From contig DEBC01000067.1 of NCBI GenBank assembly GCA_002348365.1, positions 21,465 through 35,269 of the forward strand: a DNA stretch of 13,805 nucleotides, written 5' to 3'. The notes under the pieces are model-generated. The model saw only the letters and a program-made list of their open reading frames with translations. It was not told where the DNA came from and searched no databases. Positions 1-7,212 of the stretch are shown piece after piece. Within the stretch, counting starts at the first letter, position 1; the number at the start of each line of letters is the position of its first letter. Source of the stretch: Alphaproteobacteria bacterium UBA2966 (GTDB lineage: Bacteria; Pseudomonadota; Alphaproteobacteria; UBA2966). The position numbers and the translations under genes are program-made.

Positions 1-592
1 ACAGGAATACGAGGCAATCGTTGAAGCCGGGTTCATACTGCAATTCGATTCTCCGGATCTCGGGATGGGTCGGCATATGCAATTCGCCTCTCTCGAGCTG
101 AACGAGTTCCGCAAGAACATCGAACTGCATATCGAAGCTCTCAATCATGCTACGCGGGATCTGCCGGCAGATTCGATGCGCTTACACTTGTGCTGGGGAA
201 ATTACGACGGTCCGCATCACCATGACGTCGAACTGAAGGACATTGTCGACATCGTGCTTAAGGCGCGGCCGGCAGGGATCACGTTCGAAGGCGCAAATGC
301 CCGTCATGAGCACGAATGGAAAATCTGGCGGGATATCGACGTGCCAGACGAGAAAATCCTGTTCCCTGGCGTTATAAATTCAGTGTCTAATTTCATCGAG
401 CACCCGGAACTCGTTGCTGACCGCATCTGCCGATACGCCGATATCGTGGGCCGCGAGCGCGTGATCGCCTGCACAGACTGTGGGATGTCTACCCAGGCGG
501 GCCACACCAAGGTCGATCCCGACATCGGCTGGGCGAAATATGCGTCCATGGCTGAGGGCGCAGCGCTGGCGACCGAGCGCTTGTGGTCTTAA
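1..592 (+). CDS. Cobalamin-independent methionine synthase (MetE) family methyltransferase, C-terminal part
   Basis: The reading frame is open from the first bases of the window (first full codon at 2), so the start lies outside; the ATG at 65 is internal. The visible ~196 residues match the C-terminal barrel of MetE-type, zinc-dependent methyltransferases. All four expected zinc ligands can be seen: His and Cys in LHLCWGNY (codons at 185 and 191), Glu in TFEGANARHEHE (codon at 287) and Cys in TDCGMST (codon at 479). In this family the zinc activates a thiol that accepts a methyl group. The RHEHE wording is typical of the shorter single-domain MetE-like proteins (about 350-400 residues) and not of full two-domain MetE, so the true substrate may not be homocysteine; epoxyalkane:coenzyme M transferases belong to the same superfamily. 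It ends with TAA at 590-592, only 7 bases from the end of the convergent hyuB. Family assignment is firm; the reaction is uncertain. Confidence 0.85.
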   Translation, partial: QEYEAIVEAGFILQFDSPDLGMGRHMQFASLELNEFRKNIELHIEALNHATRDLPADSMRLHLCWGNYDGPHHHDVELKDIVDIVLKARPAGITFEGANARHEHEWKIWRDIDVPDEKILFPGVINSVSNFIEHPELVADRICRYADIVGRERVIACTDCGMSTQAGHTKVDPDIGWAKYASMAEGAALATERLWS

Positions 593-599
593 GTCCAGA

Positions 600-2372
600 C
601 TAGGCGTCGGCAGTCGTATTCACGTCCCGCAGTCGGTTGGTCTTGTCCAGGTCGATTTCGCGACGGTCCGAACTCAACGCAACGCCGTAAACGGTTTCCG
701 CAGCCTCGGGGCTGACAACGCCATCAAGGGTGTCTCGTAGTACGTACTTGGCGTCGCGTTTGAACGGATTGCCCCATCCACCACCGCCGGGCGACAACGC
801 GTGCAATTGCAGTGGGGCATAGGTTTCCACTCCATATTGCGGGGCCTCGATTTGGGCGCTGTCGTCGAATGTCAGCGTCATGCGTCCTGGCTCACCGATC
901 GTTCCGCCGTTTGTCCCATATCCCGAAGGGTGAATGAGGCCTTCGCCACGGAATGAATACTCCGCTTTCTCGCCAATCATTACTTCATAGTCGATACCTG
1001 TTCCGCCTCGGAATTCTCCTGATCCAGCCGAGTCGCATCGAAATTCCTGGCGCACGAATTGAACCGGGTATCGTTGTTCGTAATTCTCGATGTTGTGCAT
1101 CGTGATGCCGCCCAACGTTCCGACGTGGCCGAATTGATTAAACCCGTCGCGTCCCTTGACCGCGCCGGAACCGGAAAGCGTGTTCCAGTGATACATGACC
1201 CAGGGACTGGGAGTACCCATGCCGCCTGCCGTGATGCCGTGGATCGATTTGCCCCAGCCCGCACAGGCACGCTCGGGATCTGCGACAGCCATGGCTTTCC
1301 AGACGGAATGGCCGATTTCGTGTGCGATGGTTGCCGTGCACATCGAGAGCGGAGCGGGTGGCCGGGGATTAACGACGGTACCCAGTGGGGCGACGACGTC
1401 AATTGCGCGAAACGCGCCTCCGTTACGGGGTAAATCCGCCTCGAAGTAAGAGGTGATTGCCAGATACACGGCGGAATGCGTGTTGACGAGAGAGCTGTTC
1501 TTGAAACCGCGCATCTGAGGGTCCGAGCCGGTGAAATCGACAGTTGCGTGACCTTTGTCGATGGTGACCGCCGCTCGGATGGCGATATCGACCTCTTCGA
1601 AACAATCCGTGTGGGTGTACTCGACACTCTCATATCGGCCTTCGGGCAAGGTCTTCAAAGCTGACCTGAGACGGCGTTCTCCGTGATCAAGAATGGCGGC
1701 TATGAATTCGACGGTGGTTCCGACGCTGAGCTCGCGGGCGAGGTCATTGACGCGTTCGACCCCGATTCGGGTCGATCCCACCATCGCCCGGAGGTCGCCA
1801 TCCATGAGATCCGGTGTCCTCGAATTAAGCAGCAATAGCCGCCAGAGATCCTGGCGCATGACCCCTTGCTCCACGATCCGTAAGGGGGGCAAACGAATGC
1901 CTTCGTGCCATATCTCTGTCGCCCGGGCGTTATATGTCCCTGCCGCACCGCCGCCGATATCAGATTGATGGGCCCGGTTGCATGTGAATCCGATCAGTTG
2001 GCCGTCTGTCACGATGGGCCGTGAGATCACCCAGTCGGGCAGGTGATTCCCGCCAGCCGCATACGGGTCGCTGGACACGAAAACATCACCTTCGGAGATT
2101 CTCTCACCAAACGCAGAAAGTATGGCGGCAACCGTAAACCCGCCACCGCCCGTATGAATGGGGATGCCATCGGCCTGGCTGACCAATGTTCCTTCGTGAT
2201 CGGTGATGAAACACGAGAAGTCGTGAGAATCACTGAAGATGGGGCTCCGAGCCGTACGGGTCATCACCCACCCCATCTGCCGGCAGATGTCGTCCAGGCG
2301 GTTCTGGGTTAGGGCAAGCGAGATCGGGTCGATGTCCGTCCCCTGAGAGTGCTCCAACGACTGCCTGCTCAT
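600..2372 (-). CDS. hyuB: Hydantoinase B/oxoprolinase family subunit (HyuB-like)
   Basis: A 590-residue protein of normal length for the HyuB family (N-methylhydantoinase B, C-terminal half of 5-oxoprolinase, acetophenone and acetone carboxylase subunits). With HyuA it forms a cytoplasmic ATP-dependent enzyme: HyuA phosphorylates the substrate, and HyuB is thought to carry out the next step at a metal site. Family signatures are SDPYAAGGNHLPD (about residues 101-113), NRAHQSDIGG (about 132-141) with candidate metal ligands His/Asp, and a C-terminal glycine-rich PGGGGWGNP near residues 530-540. The ATG at 2372 overlaps the hyuA stop in an ATGA arrangement (2369-2372) with no clear ribosome site of its own, which points to translational coupling and a 1:1 complex. 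Stop TAG at 600-602. The substrate (hydantoin, oxoproline-like lactam, aryl ketone) cannot be decided; no third subunit such as the acetone carboxylase gamma chain is present in this operon. Confidence 0.93.
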   Translation of the reverse strand: MSRQSLEHSQGTDIDPISLALTQNRLDDICRQMGWVMTRTARSPIFSDSHDFSCFITDHEGTLVSQADGIPIHTGGGGFTVAAILSAFGERISEGDVFVSSDPYAAGGNHLPDWVISRPIVTDGQLIGFTCNRAHQSDIGGGAAGTYNARATEIWHEGIRLPPLRIVEQGVMRQDLWRLLLLNSRTPDLMDGDLRAMVGSTRIGVERVNDLARELSVGTTVEFIAAILDHGERRLRSALKTLPEGRYESVEYTHTDCFEEVDIAIRAAVTIDKGHATVDFTGSDPQMRGFKNSSLVNTHSAVYLAITSYFEADLPRNGGAFRAIDVVAPLGTVVNPRPPAPLSMCTATIAHEIGHSVWKAMAVADPERACAGWGKSIHGITAGGMGTPSPWVMYHWNTLSGSGAVKGRDGFNQFGHVGTLGGITMHNIENYEQRYPVQFVRQEFRCDSAGSGEFRGGTGIDYEVMIGEKAEYSFRGEGLIHPSGYGTNGGTIGEPGRMTLTFDDSAQIEAPQYGVETYAPLQLHALSPGGGGWGNPFKRDAKYVLRDTLDGVVSPEAAETVYGVALSSDRREIDLDKTNRLRDVNTTADA

Positions 2373-4474
2373 GAGTCGATGGTCTGTAATTCCAGGACGA
2401 GATTGTCTGCGTCGTCAACTTGAAGGCGATCACCTGATCCCACGAGCACGGTCGTGGTTCGCTCTTCAATCAGCAACGGGCCGTCCAGCACATGGCCCGG
2501 TCGTAGCTCATTACCGGCGAACACAGGGATATCCTGCCATCCGTTTTCAGGACTGATGTAGACGGAACGTGTTTCCAGGGGGACGGGCTCTTTCGTGGTG
2601 CGTTCGGACCTGCCGAGCGACAGTTCAGGAAGCAGGCCCGTCCCGACGACGCGCTGATTACTGATTTCGATGGTTCCGTCCGGTTGGGTATGACCATACA
2701 GCCGGTCGTACTCCTGCTCGAATCTGCTCCGGATGTCTGCCGGGTCTCGCCCGCCATCTGCGTCCAGCGCAACCCGCACCACCCACTGCTGCCCGCGGTA
2801 AGAGAGGTCGAGCTCCCGGGCCAGGCGAACCGCAGAACCTTCGAACCCTTCTTCGGCCAGCATCTTGCGAGCGTCAGCTTCGAGTGTTGTGAAACCTGCC
2901 TCGATATCGTCCGGTTCTGCATTGTCGACGGTCGAGAGAAACACGCGTGTGATGTCGTGCCGGACATCCGTGTAGAGCATGCCGAGGGCACAAAAGACGC
3001 CCGAATGCCGCGGAATGTAGACGCGGCTGCATCCCAGGGCGCGGCCGACCGGTGCGCCGTGCATTGGTCCCGCGCCACCCGCGGGAACCAATGTGAAATC
3101 ACGAGGATCGTGGCCACGTTCAATGCTGATTCGCTGCACCGCCAGCAGGAGATGCTGCTCGACGACGCGAACGATACCGGCCGCCGCATCCTCGATGCTG
3201 AGGCCGAGGGGGTCGGCCACGGCCTGCTTGATTGCAGCCTCTGCCAGTTCGCGGCTCAGTGATATCGAGCCATCTGCGTACGGCCCTTCGCGCAGCCTCC
3301 CCAGGATGAGCTGGGCATCGGTGACGGTCGGTTCGCTCCCGCCGAGGCCATAGCATGCCGGTCCGGGAACGGCGCCGGCGCCCTTAGGGCCGACAAATAG
3401 CATGCCGCCGTCGTCGACGCCCGCAATCGTGCCCCCGCCCGCGCCGATGGTGTGGATGTTCACGGCAGGGGAGGCCACGTGGTATTCGGCGACCATCAGC
3501 TCGTCATGCACCGGAACCGTGCCTTGGCCCATCAGCATCACGTCACAGCTCGTACCACCGATTTCCATCGAGATGAGATTGTCGGTTGTCGAGGCGGATC
3601 GGTATGCATTCAGTGCTCCCACGCCGGCCGCGGGTCCCGACAACAGCAGGTTCACCGGCCGGGTGGCGATGCGTTCAACTGATGTCATGCCCCCGTTGCT
3701 TTGGACCAGGAGGAATGGCCTTGCGAGCCCACTGGAAGCAAGACGGGCATTCAACTCTTTGAGGTAGGGGACCACGCGCGGAGCGAGGTAGGCGTTGATG
3801 ACCGTCGTCGAAGTGCGTTCGTACTCGCCCATGATGGGCATGATTTCACTTGAAAGGGAAACGAGATCTGGTTCTCCGTCCCAGATGTCACGCAACATCT
3901 CGGCACAAGCCTGCTCGTGGACCGGGTTGAGGAAACTGTTGATCAGTGCGACAGCGATGGCCTCAACGCCTTCCAACTGGAATTCACGGACGGCGGCCTC
4001 AAGGTCTTCGGGAACAAACGGTTCTATCTCGTCCCCATTTCGGTCGATCCGACCCCCGACGGGCAATCTCAGGTACCGGGGCACCAAGACAGGCGGGAAA
4101 GGCCTGCGATGATCCCATTGGTTCTCACGGAACCCGCGCCGAATTTCGAGACTATCCCTGAATCCCCGAGTCGTGATCAGTCCGACGGTCGCACCTTTGC
4201 CTTCAAGCATCGTGTTGGTTGCGACTGTTGAGCCGTGAACAAACAGGTTGCAATCGCCCAACAGTGAACCCAGCGGCAGCTGCCAGGCATCCGCCGCGGT
4301 CTGAAGCACGCGAACCACGCCCTCGCTGGGGTCCGCGGGTACGGATGGCACTTTGAACGTGTGGATCGTTCCATTGGCATCTGCCAGAACCATATCCGTG
4401 AACGTGCCGCCCACGTCGACGCCGATACGCCATGGAGCGGTAGGTGTCGTATCGTTGCGTATCCAGGCAGACAT
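2369..4474 (-). CDS. hyuA: Hydantoinase/oxoprolinase family ATPase subunit (HyuA-like)
   Basis: A 701-residue protein, usual length for HyuA (N-methylhydantoinase A, N-terminal half of 5-oxoprolinase). It has the actin-like ATPase fold of the family. Phosphate-binding motif IGVDVGGTFTD is at about residues 17-27, GSTVATNT at 81-88, LSGPAAGVG at 278-286, a second phosphate motif EIGGTSCDV at 304-312, and IGAGGGTIA at 343-351, followed by PGPACYG at about 370-376. These support ATP-dependent phosphorylation of a carbonyl or amide oxygen of the substrate, which the partner HyuB then converts. The start is well fixed: a TGA codon lies in frame directly before the ATG at 4474. The ribosome site is weak (CTGAG). 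It lies 61 bases after the FAD-linked oxidase gene and overlaps hyuB by 4 bases, so it is the third gene of the minus-strand operon. The substrate is not readable from sequence. Confidence 0.95.
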   Translation of the reverse strand: MSAWIRNDTTPTAPWRIGVDVGGTFTDMVLADANGTIHTFKVPSVPADPSEGVVRVLQTAADAWQLPLGSLLGDCNLFVHGSTVATNTMLEGKGATVGLITTRGFRDSLEIRRGFRENQWDHRRPFPPVLVPRYLRLPVGGRIDRNGDEIEPFVPEDLEAAVREFQLEGVEAIAVALINSFLNPVHEQACAEMLRDIWDGEPDLVSLSSEIMPIMGEYERTSTTVINAYLAPRVVPYLKELNARLASSGLARPFLLVQSNGGMTSVERIATRPVNLLLSGPAAGVGALNAYRSASTTDNLISMEIGGTSCDVMLMGQGTVPVHDELMVAEYHVASPAVNIHTIGAGGGTIAGVDDGGMLFVGPKGAGAVPGPACYGLGGSEPTVTDAQLILGRLREGPYADGSISLSRELAEAAIKQAVADPLGLSIEDAAAGIVRVVEQHLLLAVQRISIERGHDPRDFTLVPAGGAGPMHGAPVGRALGCSRVYIPRHSGVFCALGMLYTDVRHDITRVFLSTVDNAEPDDIEAGFTTLEADARKMLAEEGFEGSAVRLARELDLSYRGQQWVVRVALDADGGRDPADIRSRFEQEYDRLYGHTQPDGTIEISNQRVVGTGLLPELSLGRSERTTKEPVPLETRSVYISPENGWQDIPVFAGNELRPGHVLDGPLLIEERTTTVLVGSGDRLQVDDADNLVLELQTIDS

Positions 4475-4535
4475 TCAACTCAGCAGTTCGTTAGCTGGGG
4501 GAAGTTCGTGATGCGTGTTGCCGCCGGACGATGCT

Positions 4536-5984
4536 TCAACGCACCACCTTGCCGGGATTGAGCATTCCATCCGGATCCATCGCCGCCTTCAATTTTTCCA
4601 TCAGGTCGATTTCCAAAGGAGACTTGTAGTGCCGAACCTCATCACGTTTGAGACGGCCGAGTCCATGTTCGGCACTGATGCTCCCATCGAAGGAGCCGAC
4701 GATTCCATGGACGATCTCATTCACAAAACCCCACTTGGCGAGATAGGCGTCCTTGTCATCCCCTTCCGGTTGGGCGACGTTGAAATGAATATTGCCATCG
4801 CCGAGATGTCCAAAGGCTACGACGCGAACACCCGGGAGAACCTTCTCCACGGCCTCGCTTGCTTGATCAATGAAGGCAGGGATGTCCGGTAGAGGGACTG
4901 AAACGTCATGCTTGATGCTGCCGCCTTCGTGCAGTTCGGCTTCCGGTAATGATTCCCGAATCTTCCAAAAGGCGAGAGCCTGAGACTCGTTCTCGGCGAT
5001 TGTGGCGTCCTGGATGACATCAGACTCAAATGCGGTGGCAAACGCCTCCTCCGCCGAATTCCGCAAGCCCACACCTGCAATGCCTGATTGGAGTTCGACC
5101 AGAACGTACCAGGCATGTTCACCTTCGAGGGGATTTCGTGTGCCAGGAATATGCTGCAGGCAGAATTCGAGGCAGCGTCGGGAAATCAGCTCAAAACCCG
5201 TTATGGAGTCGCCACAACACGACCGTGTCTCGTTTAGCAGGGAAAGTGCGCTGTCCACGTCTCGCATTCCGACGAATGCCGTGACCACCGAACGTGGCCT
5301 TGGAAACAGCCGCAATACAGCAGCGGTGACAATGCCAAGCGTCCCTTCGCTGCCGATGAATATCTGTTTGAGATCGTAGCCCGTGTTGTCCTTCCGTAGC
5401 TTGCGCAGGCCGTCCCAAATCTGACCGTCTGGCAGAACCACTTCGAGGCCGAGTACCAGTTCGCGGGCATTGCCGTATCTCAGTACTGCGGTGCCGCCGG
5501 CGTTGGTCGAGATGTTGCCGCCAATTTGACAGCTTCCTTCAGCTGCCAGACTTAGTGGGAACAGTCGACCAGCTTCGTTTGCCGCGGCCTGGAGATCCGC
5601 AAGGATGCAACCTGCCTCGACTGTCATCGAATTGCTCGCGGGGTCAATCTCGCGAATTCGATTGAGTCGGTGCAGCGAGAGCAGGACTTCTGAACCTGAC
5701 TCGTTTGGCACGGCGCCTCCACAGAGGCCGGTGTTCCCCCCCTGTGGGACCACCGGGACATTGGCTGCGGCACAGGCTCTGACGACTTGCGAGACCTCCG
5801 CCGTGGTCGCTGGCGAAACCATGATTGGTGTAGCGCCGTGGAACAATCCGCGTCTCTCCTCCAGGCGCGGTGCCAGCACCTCCGGATCGGTTGTCCAGCC
5901 TTTGGGCCCAACGATCGAGGCGAGCTCGGTCACCAAGGCGTCCACCGTCTCGGAACTGGGCTTTTGTCCTGAGAGTTCAGTCAT
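4536..5984 (-). CDS. FAD-linked D-2-hydroxyacid dehydrogenase (GlcD/D-lactate/D-2-hydroxyglutarate dehydrogenase family)
   Basis: A 482-residue flavoprotein of the vanillyl-alcohol-oxidase/GlcD family, normal length for single-chain D-lactate or D-2-hydroxyglutarate dehydrogenases. The FAD-binding PCMH domain occupies about residues 50-230, with PQGGNTGLCGG at 80-90, GGNISTNAGG at 155-164 and GSEGTLGIVT at 211-220. The C-terminal oxidase domain carries the metal and substrate motif HLGDGNIHF (His393 and His400) and SAEHGLG (Glu439), which in this family bind a divalent metal that positions the hydroxyacid. Arg343 and Lys358 are at the places where the human D-2-hydroxyglutarate enzyme uses Arg and Lys to hold carboxylates. 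It oxidises a D-2-hydroxyacid to the 2-oxoacid, passing electrons to quinone, ETF or cytochrome. The ATG at 5984 has no good ribosome site; the gene starts 41 bases after tsaC and probably relies on readthrough or coupling. The exact substrate (lactate, 2-hydroxyglutarate, glycolate) is undecided. Confidence 0.9.
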   Translation of the reverse strand: MTELSGQKPSSETVDALVTELASIVGPKGWTTDPEVLAPRLEERRGLFHGATPIMVSPATTAEVSQVVRACAAANVPVVPQGGNTGLCGGAVPNESGSEVLLSLHRLNRIREIDPASNSMTVEAGCILADLQAAANEAGRLFPLSLAAEGSCQIGGNISTNAGGTAVLRYGNARELVLGLEVVLPDGQIWDGLRKLRKDNTGYDLKQIFIGSEGTLGIVTAAVLRLFPRPRSVVTAFVGMRDVDSALSLLNETRSCCGDSITGFELISRRCLEFCLQHIPGTRNPLEGEHAWYVLVELQSGIAGVGLRNSAEEAFATAFESDVIQDATIAENESQALAFWKIRESLPEAELHEGGSIKHDVSVPLPDIPAFIDQASEAVEKVLPGVRVVAFGHLGDGNIHFNVAQPEGDDKDAYLAKWGFVNEIVHGIVGSFDGSISAEHGLGRLKRDEVRHYKSPLEIDLMEKLKAAMDPDGMLNPGKVVR

Positions 5985-6025
5985 TGTGTCGATGTATCCG
6001 ATGCCGGGCTCGCGAACAAGGCGGG

Positions 6026-7027
6026 TCAGTTTCGGGGGTTGGGTCGCGGCGCGGCCGCCCGGCGTAGTCGATCGTTGATCGCTTGGCCCACGCCGGTCTC
6101 AGGCAGTGGCATCACCGCGATTTGCCTGAACTCCGAGTCATCCAGCTCAATCAGCATTCGATAGAGGTTGGCTGCCGCCTCGTCGAGGTTGCCTGCGGGA
6201 CTGAGATTCCGCATCTTTCCCGCTCCGTTCAATGGATCTGGACCGAAGGCCAGGAGTGCTTCATCGCTGTTAACATCGACGGCTTCAAGTCTGACGGGCA
6301 ATTTTGGCGCATAGTGGCTTTGGGCTCTGCCCGGTGACGCGTGATCAGCTTCAGTCGTGGCGGAGGGCATTGCGATGGGCCCGATCAACGCTTCCAGGTC
6401 GCTCACGGTAATCCCGCCAGGTCGCATGAGTACGGCTTTCGCTCCGCTCAGATTGATCACGGTGGATTCGATACCAATCCGGCAAGGACCATCATCCAGC
6501 ACCATGGGGATGACTTCTCCAAGACTTTGAACGACGTGCTCCGCAATCGTCGGACTGGTTTTACCTGACGCATTGGCACTTGGTCCGGCGATGGGGCGTC
6601 CAGTTTCCCGGATTAGTGCAAGTGCCGTTTCATTGGCCGGTATTCGCACTGCAATTGTGCTCAAGCCCGCACATGCACTTGTCGACACCGCGGACCGAGG
6701 ATGCCGCGGCAATATCATTGTGAGCGGTCCTGGCCAGAATTCACGGGCCAATTTTTTCGCGCGCTCGTCCAATTCCGCGATGCGGTGGGCGCCCTCCACG
6801 TCCGCCACGTGAATGATCAGCGGGTTGGACTTCGGACGCCGCTTCGCTGCGTACACGGCTTCGACGGCAGTATCGTTTGTTGCATCGGCCCCCAGCCCGT
6901 AGACGGTCTCTGTCGGAAAGGCGACCAGCTGTCCTGCTCTAAGCAGCGCGGCGGACTTCCTGATCGTTGTCTGCGACACCTGCTCGATCACAGCGAGATC
7001 GGGGGTGATGCGCCCACTCTTGCTCAC
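6026..7027 (-). CDS. tsaC: L-threonylcarbamoyladenylate synthase, Sua5 type
   Basis: A 333-residue protein that makes threonylcarbamoyl-AMP from threonine, bicarbonate and ATP, the first step of t6A37 modification in tRNAs reading ANN codons. The YrdC domain covers about residues 20-210. Visible signatures are FPTETVYGLG (37-46), KRRPKSNPL (62-70), FWPGPLT (97-103), AVRIP (126-130), GPSAN (148-152), ESTV (187-190) and RPGG (202-205). The linker SPGRAQSHYAP (231-241) and the C-terminal domain (about 243-325) mark it as the long Sua5 form and not the short ~190-residue TsaC. The start codon is GTG at 7027 with an AGGAGG ribosome site five bases upstream; the ATG at 7031 is in another frame. The gene heads the minus-strand operon and is divergent from the acyl-CoA dehydrogenase. 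The name sua5 is equally used. Confidence 0.95.
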   Translation of the reverse strand: MSKSGRITPDLAVIEQVSQTTIRKSAALLRAGQLVAFPTETVYGLGADATNDTAVEAVYAAKRRPKSNPLIIHVADVEGAHRIAELDERAKKLAREFWPGPLTMILPRHPRSAVSTSACAGLSTIAVRIPANETALALIRETGRPIAGPSANASGKTSPTIAEHVVQSLGEVIPMVLDDGPCRIGIESTVINLSGAKAVLMRPGGITVSDLEALIGPIAMPSATTEADHASPGRAQSHYAPKLPVRLEAVDVNSDEALLAFGPDPLNGAGKMRNLSPAGNLDEAAANLYRMLIELDDSEFRQIAVMPLPETGVGQAINDRLRRAAAPRPNPRN

Positions 7028-7032
7028 GCATT

Positions 7033-7038
7033 CCTCCT
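7033..7038 (-). promoter_or_regulatory. Ribosome binding site fixing the GTG start of tsaC
   Basis: On the minus strand these bases read AGGAGG, a full match to the anti-Shine-Dalgarno partner, five bases before GTG at 7027. This spacing makes GTG the true start and excludes the out-of-frame ATG at 7031. Confidence 0.8.
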
Positions 7039-7202
7039 GGGGGTCGTATCTCGAGAGTTACCAAGACGTCTCATCACTGAGGTTCTACCGCAGCGATGGT
7101 GTTGGAATCCTCTGAAATTTGTCAGCACTCAGGCGGTACTTTGCCCACGTCACCATTCCGTGCCATATGTAATTCGATTGCATTTAAATGTCCTGCACTC
7201 AC

Positions 7203-7207
7203 GAGGA
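7203..7207 (+). promoter_or_regulatory. Ribosome binding site fixing the acyl-CoA dehydrogenase start
   Basis: GAGGA lies five bases before the ATG at 7213. The reading frame is open upstream to an ATG at 7096, but that codon has no ribosome site and would add 39 residues unlike the family, so 7213 is chosen. Confidence 0.7.
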
Positions 7208-7212
7208 ATGCA

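Larger units (their letters stand above)
7028..7212. promoter_or_regulatory. Divergent intergenic control region between tsaC and the acyl-CoA dehydrogenase gene
   Basis: These 185 bases separate two genes that point away from each other, so promoters for both operons are expected here. The right part (about 7160-7190) is clearly richer in A/T than the flanking coding DNA. It contains a perfect 10-base palindrome CATTTAAATG at 7181-7190 and a smaller palindrome CATATG at 7164-7169. A possible plus-strand sigma-70 promoter is GTGCCA (7160-7165), an 18-base spacer and TTAAAT (7184-7189), four of six matches in each box. A second, weaker pair begins with TTGCCC at 7141. GCACTCA occurs twice, at 7125-7131 and 7195-7201. 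None of these is strong enough to call a specific promoter or operator; the region as a whole is the likely control site. Confidence 0.4.

Noticed and set aside
980..1633. A 217-codon minus-strand frame overlapping hyuB in another phase
   Set aside because: hyuB in this stretch is continuous and family-like; the alternative frame is Ser/Arg/Pro-rich, as expected for an out-of-phase reading of GC-rich coding DNA.
7096..7212. N-terminal extension of the acyl-CoA dehydrogenase from the ATG at 7096
   Set aside because: No ribosome site before 7096, the 39 added residues do not look like the family, and ATG 7213 has GAGGA with five-base spacing.
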